DNA of 64,000 nt, taken from the NCBI GenBank assembly GCA_029237735.1, contig JAQZBU010000017.1, forward strand, positions 1-64,000, in the 5' to 3' direction. Numbering within the stretch: the first letter of the stretch is position 1; each line of letters starts with the position of its first letter. The position numbers and the translations under genes were made by a program. The DNA comes from Ramlibacter sp. (GTDB taxonomy: Bacteria; Pseudomonadota; Gammaproteobacteria; Burkholderiales; Burkholderiaceae_C). Below are positions 34,877 to 42,405 of the stretch, one piece after another. The notes beneath the pieces were generated by a model. The model was given only the letters and a program-made list of their open reading frames with translations. It made no database searches and was not told the origin of the DNA.

Positions 34877-35218
34877 TCAGGCCGAATAGCTAGCGACCGC
34901 GCCATCGACGTCGGCAAAGACCTTCAGGATGCTGGTAAAGCCACTCAGCTCCAGGATTTTCAGGACCGGCGCATGCACGGCCGCCAGGCGCAGGTCGCCT
35001 CCGCCGCTGCGAGCTTCACGCAGCACGGCAAGCATGGCGCGCAGGCCCGCGCTGCTGGTGTAGCTCACGCCGGACAGGTCAGCGACGAGGCGAACGTGGC
35101 CTTCGCCTACGCGTGCCTGCAGCTCCTTCAGCAGCGTCTCGGCCGTGAGCCCGTCCACATTACCGATGATTCGCACGACCGTGGCGGCCGCGCGGTATTC
35201 AACTTGTATCTCCAGCAT
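34877..35218 (-). CDS. STAS-domain anti-anti-sigma-like protein (copy B)
   Basis: A 113-residue RsbV-like STAS domain protein with VSYTSSAGLRAMLAVLREARSGGGDLRLA; Ser55/Ser56 is the predicted phosphorylation site for the RsbW-like kinase encoded directly upstream. Paralogue of copy A. The RsbW-like gene start is 11 bases upstream of this gene's ATG; the patatin gene follows 22 bases after its stop. Confidence 0.9.
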   Translation of the reverse strand: MLEIQVEYRAAATVVRIIGNVDGLTAETLLKELQARVGEGHVRLVADLSGVSYTSSAGLRAMLAVLREARSGGGDLRLAAVHAPVLKILELSGFTSILKVFADVDGAVASYSA

Positions 35219-35228
35219 TCCAATCCTC

Positions 35229-35648
35229 TCATTCGCTTTTCAGGTGCGTCCGTAGCCGCTTGATCAACTCCAGCCGATTGCCCCCGCCTGCAATCGGTTC
35301 GTGCCTGACTTCATCCATCATCTGGCGTATCAGGTGCCAACCCAGTCCACCTTCGCGCCGGCTCTGCCAATCCGACGTCAGGTCCGGCGGCGGCGCGTCC
35401 TCAGGCGAAAAAAGAGGAGCGCGATCCTCGATCCGGATGACAACCTGGGCGCTGTCGCAGCGCACCTCCAGCGATATCGGCCCGGGGTCCACGCCGGCAT
35501 AGGCGTGATTGATGATGTTTGTGCATGCCTCTTCGCCCGCGAGCCGCACCGCGAAGGCGGCTTCATCGTCAAGCCCGGCTTCCTTGCAAGTATCGTCCAG
35601 GAAGGCCAGCAACGTCCCGAGGCTGGAGGGTATCGCCAGGCAGCTCAT
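35229..35648 (-). CDS. RsbW-like serine kinase / anti-sigma ATPase
   Basis: A 139-residue GHKL ATPase of the RsbW/SpoIIAB class. The N-box is GEEACTNIINHAYAG (Glu39, Asn44), the G1 box IEDRAPLFSP with Asp75 and the glycine-lid EGGLGWHLIRQMMDE. It should phosphorylate the neighbouring STAS protein and may bind a target such as a sigma factor. ATG at 35648 is chosen as it aligns with the family start; a GTG at 35690 would overlap the regulator gene. No sigma factor is encoded in the operon. Confidence 0.88.
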   Translation of the reverse strand: MSCLAIPSSLGTLLAFLDDTCKEAGLDDEAAFAVRLAGEEACTNIINHAYAGVDPGPISLEVRCDSAQVVIRIEDRAPLFSPEDAPPPDLTSDWQSRREGGLGWHLIRQMMDEVRHEPIAGGGNRLELIKRLRTHLKSE

Positions 35649-35662
35649 TTGCCTGGAAAGCT

Positions 35663-36040
35663 TCAACGCTTGTCCGCCCGCCCGAGACACTGCTCGATTT
35701 TTCCGAGCAGTCGGTCGAGCTCGATGGGTTTGGTGTCGAAATCGTCGCAGCCCGCATCCACCGCGCGCTGCCTGTCGCCCGACATGGCGTGCGCCGTCAG
35801 CGCGATGATCGGGATCTTTCGTGTGGCTTCGTCGAACTTGAGCTGGCGTGTGGCTTCCCAGCCGTCGATGACTGGCAGGCTCATGTCCATGAGAACCAGG
35901 TCGGGGCTGCGCTCACGCGCTGCGGCCAGGCCCTCGGCTCCGTCCGTAGCGATCAGGATGTCATAGCCACGCCGCTGCAGGCGCCGCGACAGCATGTCGC
36001 GATTCATCTCGTTGTCTTCGACGATCAGAATGGTGGGCAC
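35663..36040 (-). CDS. Single-domain response regulator
   Basis: A receiver-only protein of about 125 residues, CheY-like. Acidic pocket IVEDNEMNRD, phospho-acceptor Asp52 in LVLMDMSLPVIDG, switch Thr in IALTAH and Lys in DTKPIEL. Its EDNEMNRDMLSRRLQRRGYD is nearly identical to the start of the receiver in the SpoIIE phosphatase. The start is uncertain: GTG at 36040 fits the domain edge, a TTG at 36097 would add 19 residues. First gene of the operon; may act as phosphate sink or target for the two kinases. Confidence 0.85.
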   Translation of the reverse strand: MPTILIVEDNEMNRDMLSRRLQRRGYDILIATDGAEGLAAARERSPDLVLMDMSLPVIDGWEATRQLKFDEATRKIPIIALTAHAMSGDRQRAVDAGCDDFDTKPIELDRLLGKIEQCLGRADKR

Positions 36041-36249
36041 GGTGGGAACTGTGTAGGGGGTCGAGGGGAATGTACAGTTGAAACAGGAAAGCTGCAACGG
36101 CTCTTGAGTTCAAGGGCCCCGGTTGCTCAGCCGGTACGGCTGGTCGAGGCAATTCACAAGCCACTGACGCCAACAGGTAGAAGTGCCTATGCGATGCAAA
36201 TGCGTGGCAGCCACAGTACGATGCCCTTCGCCCACAACAGGAGGTCCGG

Positions 36250-36564
36250 ATGATCATCGCTTTGACCACGTTCAAGTTGCCCAAGCCCATCACTCTCGAG
36301 GAAGCGCGCAACATCTTTCTGAGCACCGCACCGAAGTACCAGGGCGTGCCGGGCCTGTTGAAGAAGCACTACGTGCTTTCCGAAGACGGCGCAACGGCGG
36401 GTGGCGTCTACCTCTGGAACTCGAAGGCTGAGGCAGAAGCCAAATACACGGAAGCCTGGCGCGAATTCGTCCGCGGCAAGTACGGCACGGAGCCCATCGT
36501 CACGTACTTCGAAAGCCCCGTGACGGTCGACAACGTGGCCAAGCAGGTCCTTACCGACCAGTAG
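36250..36564 (+). CDS. YdhR-family putative monooxygenase
   Basis: A 104-residue alpha+beta dimeric ferredoxin-like fold protein. The start MIIALTTFKLPKPITLEEARNIFLSTAPKYQGVPGLLKKHYVLSEDGATAGGVYLWNSKAEAEAKYTEAWREFV matches the YdhR-like family, whose members bind small ligands and whose activity is unproven. AGGAGGTC precedes the ATG. It converges with the small ATPase gene (7 bp between stops). No further context for a substrate. Confidence 0.85.
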   Translation: MIIALTTFKLPKPITLEEARNIFLSTAPKYQGVPGLLKKHYVLSEDGATAGGVYLWNSKAEAEAKYTEAWREFVRGKYGTEPIVTYFESPVTVDNVAKQVLTDQ

Positions 36565-36571
36565 CCGCGCC

Positions 36572-37081
36572 TCAGTCGCCTGGCGGCCTCAACGCCACAT
36601 GGCGCCGCCAGGGCAGGCGCGCATCCGCTTCGTAGTCCGCGACCACCCAGGTTCGCGTCGGGTGGTCTGCCATGTCGTAGAGAAACTCGCGGATGACGCG
36701 GGCGGACGCGGCGTCGAGCGCGGCGAACGGCTGGTCGAGGCAGGTTGCGGTGGCACCGCTTGCGAGCAAGCCCACCAGGGCAATCTTGCGTCGGCTGCCG
36801 GTGGAGAGCATGAACAGCTTCTTGCCAAGATGGGGATGAAGATGCAGCGCCTCGATGAGGTCCTGCTGCAACTGCGTGTTCCAGTGCGGGCATCGCAACT
36901 TCAATGAATCCCACACCTGCTCGGGGGTCTGGTCATCATGGCCGGGCAGGGACAGATCAAGCCACAGGGCAAAGGAATTTTCGCCGAGGCGGCGCAACAA
37001 GGTGGTCTTACCCACACCTTCGTCGCCTGTTACGGCGACGAGGCCTGGTGGAAGGGGGAGCAGATCGGCGAGAGACGTCAT
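36572..37081 (-). CDS. Small ABC-type ATP-binding protein
   Basis: A 169-residue P-loop ATPase, shorter than a usual ABC ATPase (about 230). Walker A GDEGVGKTT (residues 19-27), a degenerate signature LSTGSRRK instead of LSGGQ, and Walker B ATCLDQPFAALD. No membrane partner is encoded adjacent on this strand; the AzlCD exporter lies divergently. ATG at 37081 is preferred; a longer frame begins MPINRDP. Its role is unknown. Confidence 0.65.
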   Translation of the reverse strand: MTSLADLLPLPPGLVAVTGDEGVGKTTLLRRLGENSFALWLDLSLPGHDDQTPEQVWDSLKLRCPHWNTQLQQDLIEALHLHPHLGKKLFMLSTGSRRKIALVGLLASGATATCLDQPFAALDAASARVIREFLYDMADHPTRTWVVADYEADARLPWRRHVALRPPGD

Positions 37082-37159
37082 GGTTCGGGGCGGAGCCACG
37101 ACTGTAATCGGATCCCGATTGATCGGCACGGAGGAGAATCGCTCCTTTCAGGAGCATGT

Positions 37160-37912
37160 GTGTCTTTGAGATCCAGTTTGGCATGTCTGCGCGCCGAGGC
37201 GCTGGCGATTTCCCGTCGACCTGGTTTCCGCGAAGGAGCGCGCGACGGCGTGCCGATGGCAATCGGCATCGCCGCCTGGGGACTTGTTGCCGGCGTTGCG
37301 ATGGCAAAAAGCGGGATGGGTGTCGCGCTGGCCATCTTCATGTCCGTTCTCGTGTACGCCGGCTCCGCGCAGATCGCGGCCTTGCCGCTCATTGCCGCAG
37401 GCGCGCCGATATGGGTGGTCTGGGCCACCACGCTTTGCGTCAGCCTGCGCTTCATGGCGTTCAGCTTTCACTATCGCCCTTACTTCGCGCACCTGCCGAG
37501 AAGGCAGCGCATCGCGCTCAGCTTCCTGATGGGCGACACGAACTTTGTACTGTTCATCCGCCGGTTTCCCCAGCCTGTGCCGGGGTACAGGCACGAGGAC
37601 TACTTCCTGGGATGCGCCGTCGTGACATACGGAGTCTGGCAGCTTGCCATCATCACGGGCATCGTCGCGGGGAACGGAATCCCCGCGTCCTGGGGTCTCG
37701 GTTTTGCGGGCACGATGGCGCTCCTTGCGCTGACCTGCACGCAGCTGCGCAGCCCGTCCACCTGGGTGGCAGCCGCGGTGGCCGCGTGCGCCGCGGTTGC
37801 GGCCTACACCCTTCCCATGAAGCTGAACATCGTGGTCGCGATCGCGGCGGCCGTTGCTTTCGGCGTGCTGGCCGACCATGCGCGCCTCGATCATGCAAAG
37901 GCAAAGCCATGA
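37160..37912 (+). CDS. azlC: AzlC-family branched-chain amino acid exporter, large subunit
   Basis: A 250-residue membrane protein of the AzlC/BrnF family, which exports branched-chain amino acids and related compounds. About seven helices; the family signature FREGARDGVPMAIGIAAWGLVAGVAMAKSGM, then YAGSAQIAALPLIAAGAP and LRFMAFSFHYRPYFAHLP. The start is the GTG at 37160 with an AGGAG site five bases before; there is no in-frame ATG nearby. The ATGA overlap with azlD confirms the end. Confidence 0.9.
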   Translation: MSLRSSLACLRAEALAISRRPGFREGARDGVPMAIGIAAWGLVAGVAMAKSGMGVALAIFMSVLVYAGSAQIAALPLIAAGAPIWVVWATTLCVSLRFMAFSFHYRPYFAHLPRRQRIALSFLMGDTNFVLFIRRFPQPVPGYRHEDYFLGCAVVTYGVWQLAIITGIVAGNGIPASWGLGFAGTMALLALTCTQLRSPSTWVAAAVAACAAVAAYTLPMKLNIVVAIAAAVAFGVLADHARLDHAKAKP

Positions 37913-38238
37913 ATGGGCTGGAGATCTTCCTTACGTCGCTCGGCATGATTTTGATCACTCTGCTTTGCCGCGCATTCTTCATGCTGCCCGAACAGGACCT
38001 GCCAATGCCGAAGTGGCTGCGCGAGGGGCTGCGCTATTCGCCCATCGCCGCCTTGGCCGCGGTCGTGGCCCCGGAGCTCGTCATGACGCAGGGCCACTTG
38101 ATCGAGACCTGGCGCGACGCGCGCATCTTCGGCGCGCTGGCCGGCCTGGCGTTCTATGCCTGGAAACCCAGCCTGTTCGGCACGATCGTGTGCGGCACCG
38201 GCGTGATGCTGGCGCTGCGGTTCGGGGTGGGCTGGTGA
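37909..38238 (+). CDS. azlD: AzlD-family exporter, small subunit
   Basis: A 109-residue membrane protein with three to four helices of the AzlD/BrnE type, the required partner of AzlC. It includes LCRAFFMLPEQDLPMPKWLREGLRYSPIAALAAVVAPEL, the family core. Its start overlaps the azlC stop by four bases (ATGA), so translation is coupled. Confidence 0.9.
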   Translation: MNGLEIFLTSLGMILITLLCRAFFMLPEQDLPMPKWLREGLRYSPIAALAAVVAPELVMTQGHLIETWRDARIFGALAGLAFYAWKPSLFGTIVCGTGVMLALRFGVGW

Positions 38239-38324
38239 GAGCAGTGTCTTGACAGGAGCCCTGGGCAAGAGTCGCGGAGGCCCGGCCAAGCGAGAAAACG
38301 CCATCCGGCATTAAGCTTGCGGCC

Positions 38325-39557
38325 ATGTCGACCTTGGCCATCCCCGCCAGCGCCGCTCAGGACCGCCTGGCGTGGTGGATGGTGGCCACTTGCACCGTCA
38401 TGGTCATGCTCGGCTTCGGCGCCATCGTCAACATGACGGTGTTCCTCGCGCCGCTCGCGGTCGAGTTCGGCTGGTCGCGCGGTGAGCTCTCGCTGGCCTA
38501 TGGCGTCGCCACCATCGGCACCGGGATTGGCGGCATCGTCATGGGGCACTTTGCGGACCGCATGCCGGCACGCCGGCTGGCGCTGTGCGGCGCCATCGTG
38601 CCCGGCGTCGCGCTGCTGCTGCTGGCGCGCATGAATTCGACCGTGGAGCTGTACTTGCTGCACGCGGCCATGGGGCTGTTCGGCATCGGCGCGCTGATGG
38701 CGCCGCTCAACAGCGCCGCCGCGCTCTGGATGGCCAGGCGGCCGGGCCTGGCGATCGGGATCGTCAATGCGGGCGGCGCGCTGGGCCAGGGCGTGCTGCC
38801 CTACCTTGCGCGCAACCTGGTGCTGATGGAAGGCTGGCGGGCGGCCTATGTCACGCTGGGCGTGATCTACCTTGCCTTGATGGTGCCGTTGGCGTTCTTC
38901 CTGCGCGACCCGCCGCGCGCGGCCGCCGCCGAGATGGCCGCCGCCGCGGTCGCGCCCAGCCCCTACCGCGTGCCGCGGCCGGTGATGCTGGCCTGGCTGT
39001 GCGTGGGCGTGGTGTTCTGCTGCGTGTGCATGTCCACGCCGATCATGCACGTCGTCACCTATGGGGCCGACCGCGGCCTGGGTCCGCGCGAATCCGCTGG
39101 GCTGCTGGCGGTGATGATGGTGTGCGGCATGATCGGCCGCATCGGGTTCGGCAAGCTGGCCGATCGGTTCGGCAACATCCAGGCTTACATGGTGGCGTCG
39201 GCCGGGCAGACGATCTTCACGGCGCTGTTTCCTCTGGCGCAGACGAGCGCCCAGCTGTACGTGCTGTCTGCCGCGTTCGGCCTGATGTTCAGCGGCTCGA
39301 TGACGTCGCTGATCCTGTGCGCGCGTGAATTTGCACCCGTGGGCCGCACCGGCCTCTACATCGGCATTGCGATGTTCTTCGGCTGGCTGGGCATGGCGCT
39401 GGGCGGCTGGCAGGGTGGCGTGTTCTACGACCTGTGCGGCGACTACGACACCTCGTTCTCCAATGGCGGCTTCAGCGGTGTGGCCAACCTGCTGGTGCTG
39501 GGTCTGCTGTACGTGTTGGCTCGGCCTCGGGTGAAGCCCATTGCAAGCCTGTCGTGA
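38325..39557 (+). CDS. MFS transporter (OxlT/monocarboxylate type)
   Basis: A 410-residue major facilitator carrier with twelve predicted helices. The start has LGFGAIVNMTVFLAPLAVEFGWSRGELSLAYGVATIGTGIGG and the loop motif GHFADRMPARRL (2-3 loop). The second half has GRIGFGKLADRFGNIQAYMVASAG and EFAPVGRTGLYIGIAMFFGWLGMALGGWQGG. This pattern resembles oxalate/formate and monocarboxylate carriers. Substrate unknown; 86 bp from azlD on the same strand. Confidence 0.85.
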   Translation: MSTLAIPASAAQDRLAWWMVATCTVMVMLGFGAIVNMTVFLAPLAVEFGWSRGELSLAYGVATIGTGIGGIVMGHFADRMPARRLALCGAIVPGVALLLLARMNSTVELYLLHAAMGLFGIGALMAPLNSAAALWMARRPGLAIGIVNAGGALGQGVLPYLARNLVLMEGWRAAYVTLGVIYLALMVPLAFFLRDPPRAAAAEMAAAAVAPSPYRVPRPVMLAWLCVGVVFCCVCMSTPIMHVVTYGADRGLGPRESAGLLAVMMVCGMIGRIGFGKLADRFGNIQAYMVASAGQTIFTALFPLAQTSAQLYVLSAAFGLMFSGSMTSLILCAREFAPVGRTGLYIGIAMFFGWLGMALGGWQGGVFYDLCGDYDTSFSNGGFSGVANLLVLGLLYVLARPRVKPIASLS

Positions 39558-39618
39558 TGAAGGAATGTCTGACTCCCTCGAAGGGTAGGAAGTTCGAGTG
39601 CCTTAGGCGGTCGGGTCA

Positions 39619-39972
39619 ATGACCAGTAGACTGCCCGCAGGAGCACCTCAGCTTGGAGCCGACGTGGTCGCCGAGGGCACCCAGCGCCTGAATCAAGCCT
39701 GGCGCGTCGAGGAAGACTACGACGCGGTCAAGAGCGTCTGCCTCGAGCTCGTGCAGAAGATTTCGGGAACCTCCTGGCGCGAGCCCTCGGACCCGCGCGT
39801 GCTGGCCACGATCGATTACATCCGCCGGAAGGTGGACCAGACGTCTGGACACTCGTCACTCAAGGCCAGTCGCTTTCAAGCGCTGCCTACGCAGCCGGGT
39901 TTGCGGACGCGGCGCACCTCTCACGCACATCGCGCTCGATGTTCGGGCTCGCGCCGTCGGCTTTGCAGATGA
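39619..39972 (+). CDS. Hypothetical protein, possible partly degraded frame
   Basis: A 117-residue frame I do not recognise. The first 80 residues (up to about VDQTSGHSS) look like real coding: LGADVVAEGTQRLNQAWRVEEDYDAVKSVCLELVQKISGTSWREPSDPRVLATIDYIRRKV. The last 35 are arginine/serine-rich, as expected of a shifted frame, so the original stop may have been lost. The whole 39558-40009 interval (452 bp) otherwise holds nothing I can assign. Confidence 0.4.
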   Translation: MTSRLPAGAPQLGADVVAEGTQRLNQAWRVEEDYDAVKSVCLELVQKISGTSWREPSDPRVLATIDYIRRKVDQTSGHSSLKASRFQALPTQPGLRTRRTSHAHRARCSGSRRRLCR

Positions 39973-40009
39973 CCGGCCCCTTGAGCACTCACGCGAAGGT
40001 GCGTCAGCG

Positions 40010-41281
40010 TCACTTCGGCTGATTCACCGGCCCCGTCAGCGCGCGAAGGAACGCTGCAAGGTCCGCGATGTCCTCTTCCGAGATCCGGATGGCCTGGCGC
40101 TCGGCGTGCTTTTCACCGGGGCGCGCCAACTCGCTGTGGCCAATGGCCGCTTTCGGCGATGCCGCGTAGTGCCGGACCACCTGGTCCAGGTTCGCGAAGT
40201 GGCCGGCATGCATGTACGGCGGCCTCGCGGCGACGTTGCGCAGGCTCGGCGTGCGGAAGGCGCCCAGCTGGCCGGGATCGTTCGCCTGGAGGAACTGCAA
40301 TTCGCCGCACTGTTCCGGCTTCGCATCGCTGTACCGGCCGAGGCAGTTGAATTCGTCCTTCAACAGCTTCTTCACCCCTTCGGCTCGGCCCCGGTCAGGG
40401 TTGGCCGGGTCCACGGGCGGCACGCCGGTGTTGTGGAACGCATGATCGGTCAGCATCGGCCCGTTGTGGCAAGTGACGCATTGGCCCTTGGTCATGAAGG
40501 TGCGCAGCCCCCGGACTTCCTGGGCGGTCAGGGCCTCCTGCCCGCGGCCGTCGCCTCGCACACTGGCTTCTGCGTAGCGGTCGAAGCGCGACTCGCCATA
40601 GGAGACGTGGCGCTCGTAGGCAGCGATGGCCTTGCCCATGTTCGCGAACACGCGGTTGACCGCTTCGCGAGAAGACGGCGCAAGGGCGGCCCACGCGGCC
40701 TGCTCGGCCTGCGTGCCGTTGGGCGACGCATCTTCTGGCAGCTTGCCCATATCGGGAGCGGGGCCGAACACGGCCTGGTACTGCGCCTTGTACTGGGCGA
40801 GCACCAGCCTGACGAAGCGAACGCGGTTGCCGCCGTGCTCGGCGCCGTCCTCCATCGGGCCGAGCGCCTGCGACCAGGCGCTGTCCTTCCGGCCGTCCCA
40901 GAACAGGAAGGGCGAGTGCGCCGCGCCCATCACGGGCATCGTCCTGCGTTTGCCGATGCCGACGCCCTTGCCGAACTGCCGTCCATCTTCGAATTGATCG
41001 GTGGCCGAGTGGCAGCTGACGCAGGCGACCTCGCCGTTCTTGCTCAGCCGCTTGTCATTGAAGAGGGCGCGGCCGAATTGCGCTGCGTCCGCTCGCTGCT
41101 CGTAGGTGTTGGAAGGATCCACCGGCCGCTCGCCGGCCTGGCTCAGCCGCATCGAGGCGATGGTGGCGACCTCTTGCGCGGACCATTTGTCGCGCGGCGG
41201 CGTGGGCTTCAAATCCTGGGCTCCCAACACCGAGGCCGCGAGAGCGGCCAGCGCCGCAATGCCAATGACGTATTTGTTCAT
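40010..41281 (-). CDS. Di-heme cytochrome c peroxidase-like protein
   Basis: A 423-residue periplasmic protein with a signal peptide (MNKYVIGIAALAALAASVLGAQ). Two CXXCH c-heme sites: CVSCH at 87-91 and CVTCH at 268-272. Between them are GKRRTMPVMGAAHSPFLFWDGRKDSAWSQALGPMED and AFRTPSLRNVAARPPYMHAG, features of the MauG/CcpA peroxidase family. It likely reduces peroxide with electrons from a soluble cytochrome. Last gene of the three-gene unit (8-bp gap after the FixH-like gene). Confidence 0.9.
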   Translation of the reverse strand: MNKYVIGIAALAALAASVLGAQDLKPTPPRDKWSAQEVATIASMRLSQAGERPVDPSNTYEQRADAAQFGRALFNDKRLSKNGEVACVSCHSATDQFEDGRQFGKGVGIGKRRTMPVMGAAHSPFLFWDGRKDSAWSQALGPMEDGAEHGGNRVRFVRLVLAQYKAQYQAVFGPAPDMGKLPEDASPNGTQAEQAAWAALAPSSREAVNRVFANMGKAIAAYERHVSYGESRFDRYAEASVRGDGRGQEALTAQEVRGLRTFMTKGQCVTCHNGPMLTDHAFHNTGVPPVDPANPDRGRAEGVKKLLKDEFNCLGRYSDAKPEQCGELQFLQANDPGQLGAFRTPSLRNVAARPPYMHAGHFANLDQVVRHYAASPKAAIGHSELARPGEKHAERQAIRISEEDIADLAAFLRALTGPVNQPK

Positions 41282-41288
41282 GGCAGGC

Positions 41289-41729
41289 TCACTGCCGGGG
41301 CGCGGGGTTGGCGACGACGGTATTGAAAGTGACCTTGTCGGCGCCTTGGGGGCCTTCGATGGCCAGCTTCACCTCCCACCAACCGGTCATGCTGAACTTC
41401 ATCCCGTCCAGCACATAGGTGCCGTTTTCGATCTCACGCGTGACGCGAGGCTGGGTGGGAAGGCCGTGCCCGTGCTGGGGCATGCCGCCGTCGACCACAA
41501 ACCTGGCGCCCTGCACCGGCGCTCCTTCGGCAGTGGCCAGCTTCACCTTCCAGCTGTGCATCTGGTTGATGGCCGGCGCCGGCGTGGGTGCAACCAGGGC
41601 AACCCGGTATGTGCCGGCGGCCGAGTTCTTCTGGAGCGACAGGTCGAGGTCCTTGGGCGGCGAGCCGCAGCCGGCGACGAGCGCCGCAATGGCTGTGACG
41701 GCTGCAAAAGCAGAGAGTTTGCGAATCAT
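41289..41729 (-). CDS. FixH-like lipoprotein
   Basis: A 146-residue protein with a lipoprotein signal (lipobox LVAGC) and a beta-rich FixH-type domain. The block MHSWKVKLATAEGAPVQGARFVVDGGMPQHGHGLPTQPRVTREIENGTYVLDGMKFSMTGWWEVKLAIE has His/Met residues suited to copper or heme contact. Between DUF3703 and the peroxidase gene, same strand, with an 8-bp gap to the latter. FixH proteins otherwise belong to cbb3 oxidase assembly; this one probably serves a different complex. Confidence 0.75.
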   Translation of the reverse strand: MIRKLSAFAAVTAIAALVAGCGSPPKDLDLSLQKNSAAGTYRVALVAPTPAPAINQMHSWKVKLATAEGAPVQGARFVVDGGMPQHGHGLPTQPRVTREIENGTYVLDGMKFSMTGWWEVKLAIEGPQGADKVTFNTVVANPAPRQ

Positions 41730-41757
41730 GAAATTTCTCCAGTGAAGGGTGAGGGAG

Positions 41758-42117
41758 TCAGGCGCGGGCGGCTTCGAGCACCTGCCTCAGGTCCTTGGGC
41801 ACGGGCATGCGCCGGAACCCGTTGACGTCGGCGCCGCCGGTATTGCCTTCCGGCACGATGCCGGCGGCTGTGAAGATCGCTGCGGCAACCCATCGCCAGA
41901 GTTGGCCGGCGGCTTCGCCGTAAAGCTGGTTACGCATCGCGAACCGGAACATGCGCCAGTGCACGCGCACATGCTCGCTGGTTGTGGCTTGCCCGAGGAC
42001 GTGCGCGCGCTCGAGGTGCAGAAAGGCCGTGTAGAAGTTGCCGCGGGCTTCCTGCAAACTGGCGGCGGCCAGTTCTGCCTCGACGCTCGGCTTGATGCGG
42101 ATCGCGAAAGTTGACAT
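41758..42117 (-). CDS. DUF3703 protein
   Basis: A 119-residue soluble protein of unknown function. The sequence EARGNFYTAFLHLERAHVLGQATTSEHVRVHWRMFRFAMRNQLYGEAAGQLWRWVAAAIFTAAGIVPEGNTGGADVNGFRRMPVPKDL matches DUF3703. Conserved His/Arg residues could be metal- or ligand-binding. Upstream of the FixH-like and peroxidase genes with short gaps, so it is probably the first gene of that unit. Start ATG 42117; upstream in-frame ATG 42147 is less likely. Confidence 0.72.
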   Translation of the reverse strand: MSTFAIRIKPSVEAELAAASLQEARGNFYTAFLHLERAHVLGQATTSEHVRVHWRMFRFAMRNQLYGEAAGQLWRWVAAAIFTAAGIVPEGNTGGADVNGFRRMPVPKDLRQVLEAARA

Positions 42118-42405
42118 GGGGTGCTCCGGGGTGGTTAGAGCAGTCAATTGTTCCGGGCGGCAGCCGATCGGGATTGAACGCAGAGGCTGTTTTGGCAGCC
42201 CTTTTGTTCAAGCCGGTTGAGAATTCACGTGCTCAGCTTTCGGCTTGTTAAGTCTAGGTTCTGCACCTGCAGTTGAACGACAGCTTTGTTATTTGCCGCA
42301 TAACGAAAACTTATTCAAAAGGGGCACACAGCTGCGCCGCCTCCTCGCGCAGGGGCGTGCGAACCAACAGGGACTTGGGACGGGCGCCGGGGCGCCCGGG
42401 AGCCG
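42118..42405. other. Intergenic stretch without an assigned gene
   Basis: This 288-bp gap lies between the DUF3703 gene start and the LysR stop. I found no convincing reading frame or RNA gene. A short GGCTG/CAGCC hairpin with a T-rich tail sits at 42185-42208 but its stem is only five base pairs. The rest is AT-richer than the neighbouring genes (for example around 42280-42320), fitting the promoter of the DUF3703 unit and the 3' end of lysR. Confidence 0.4.

Noticed and set aside
42185-42208. Terminator in the gap before the DUF3703 gene
   Set aside because: The stem has only five base pairs and no position behind a stop codon on that strand.
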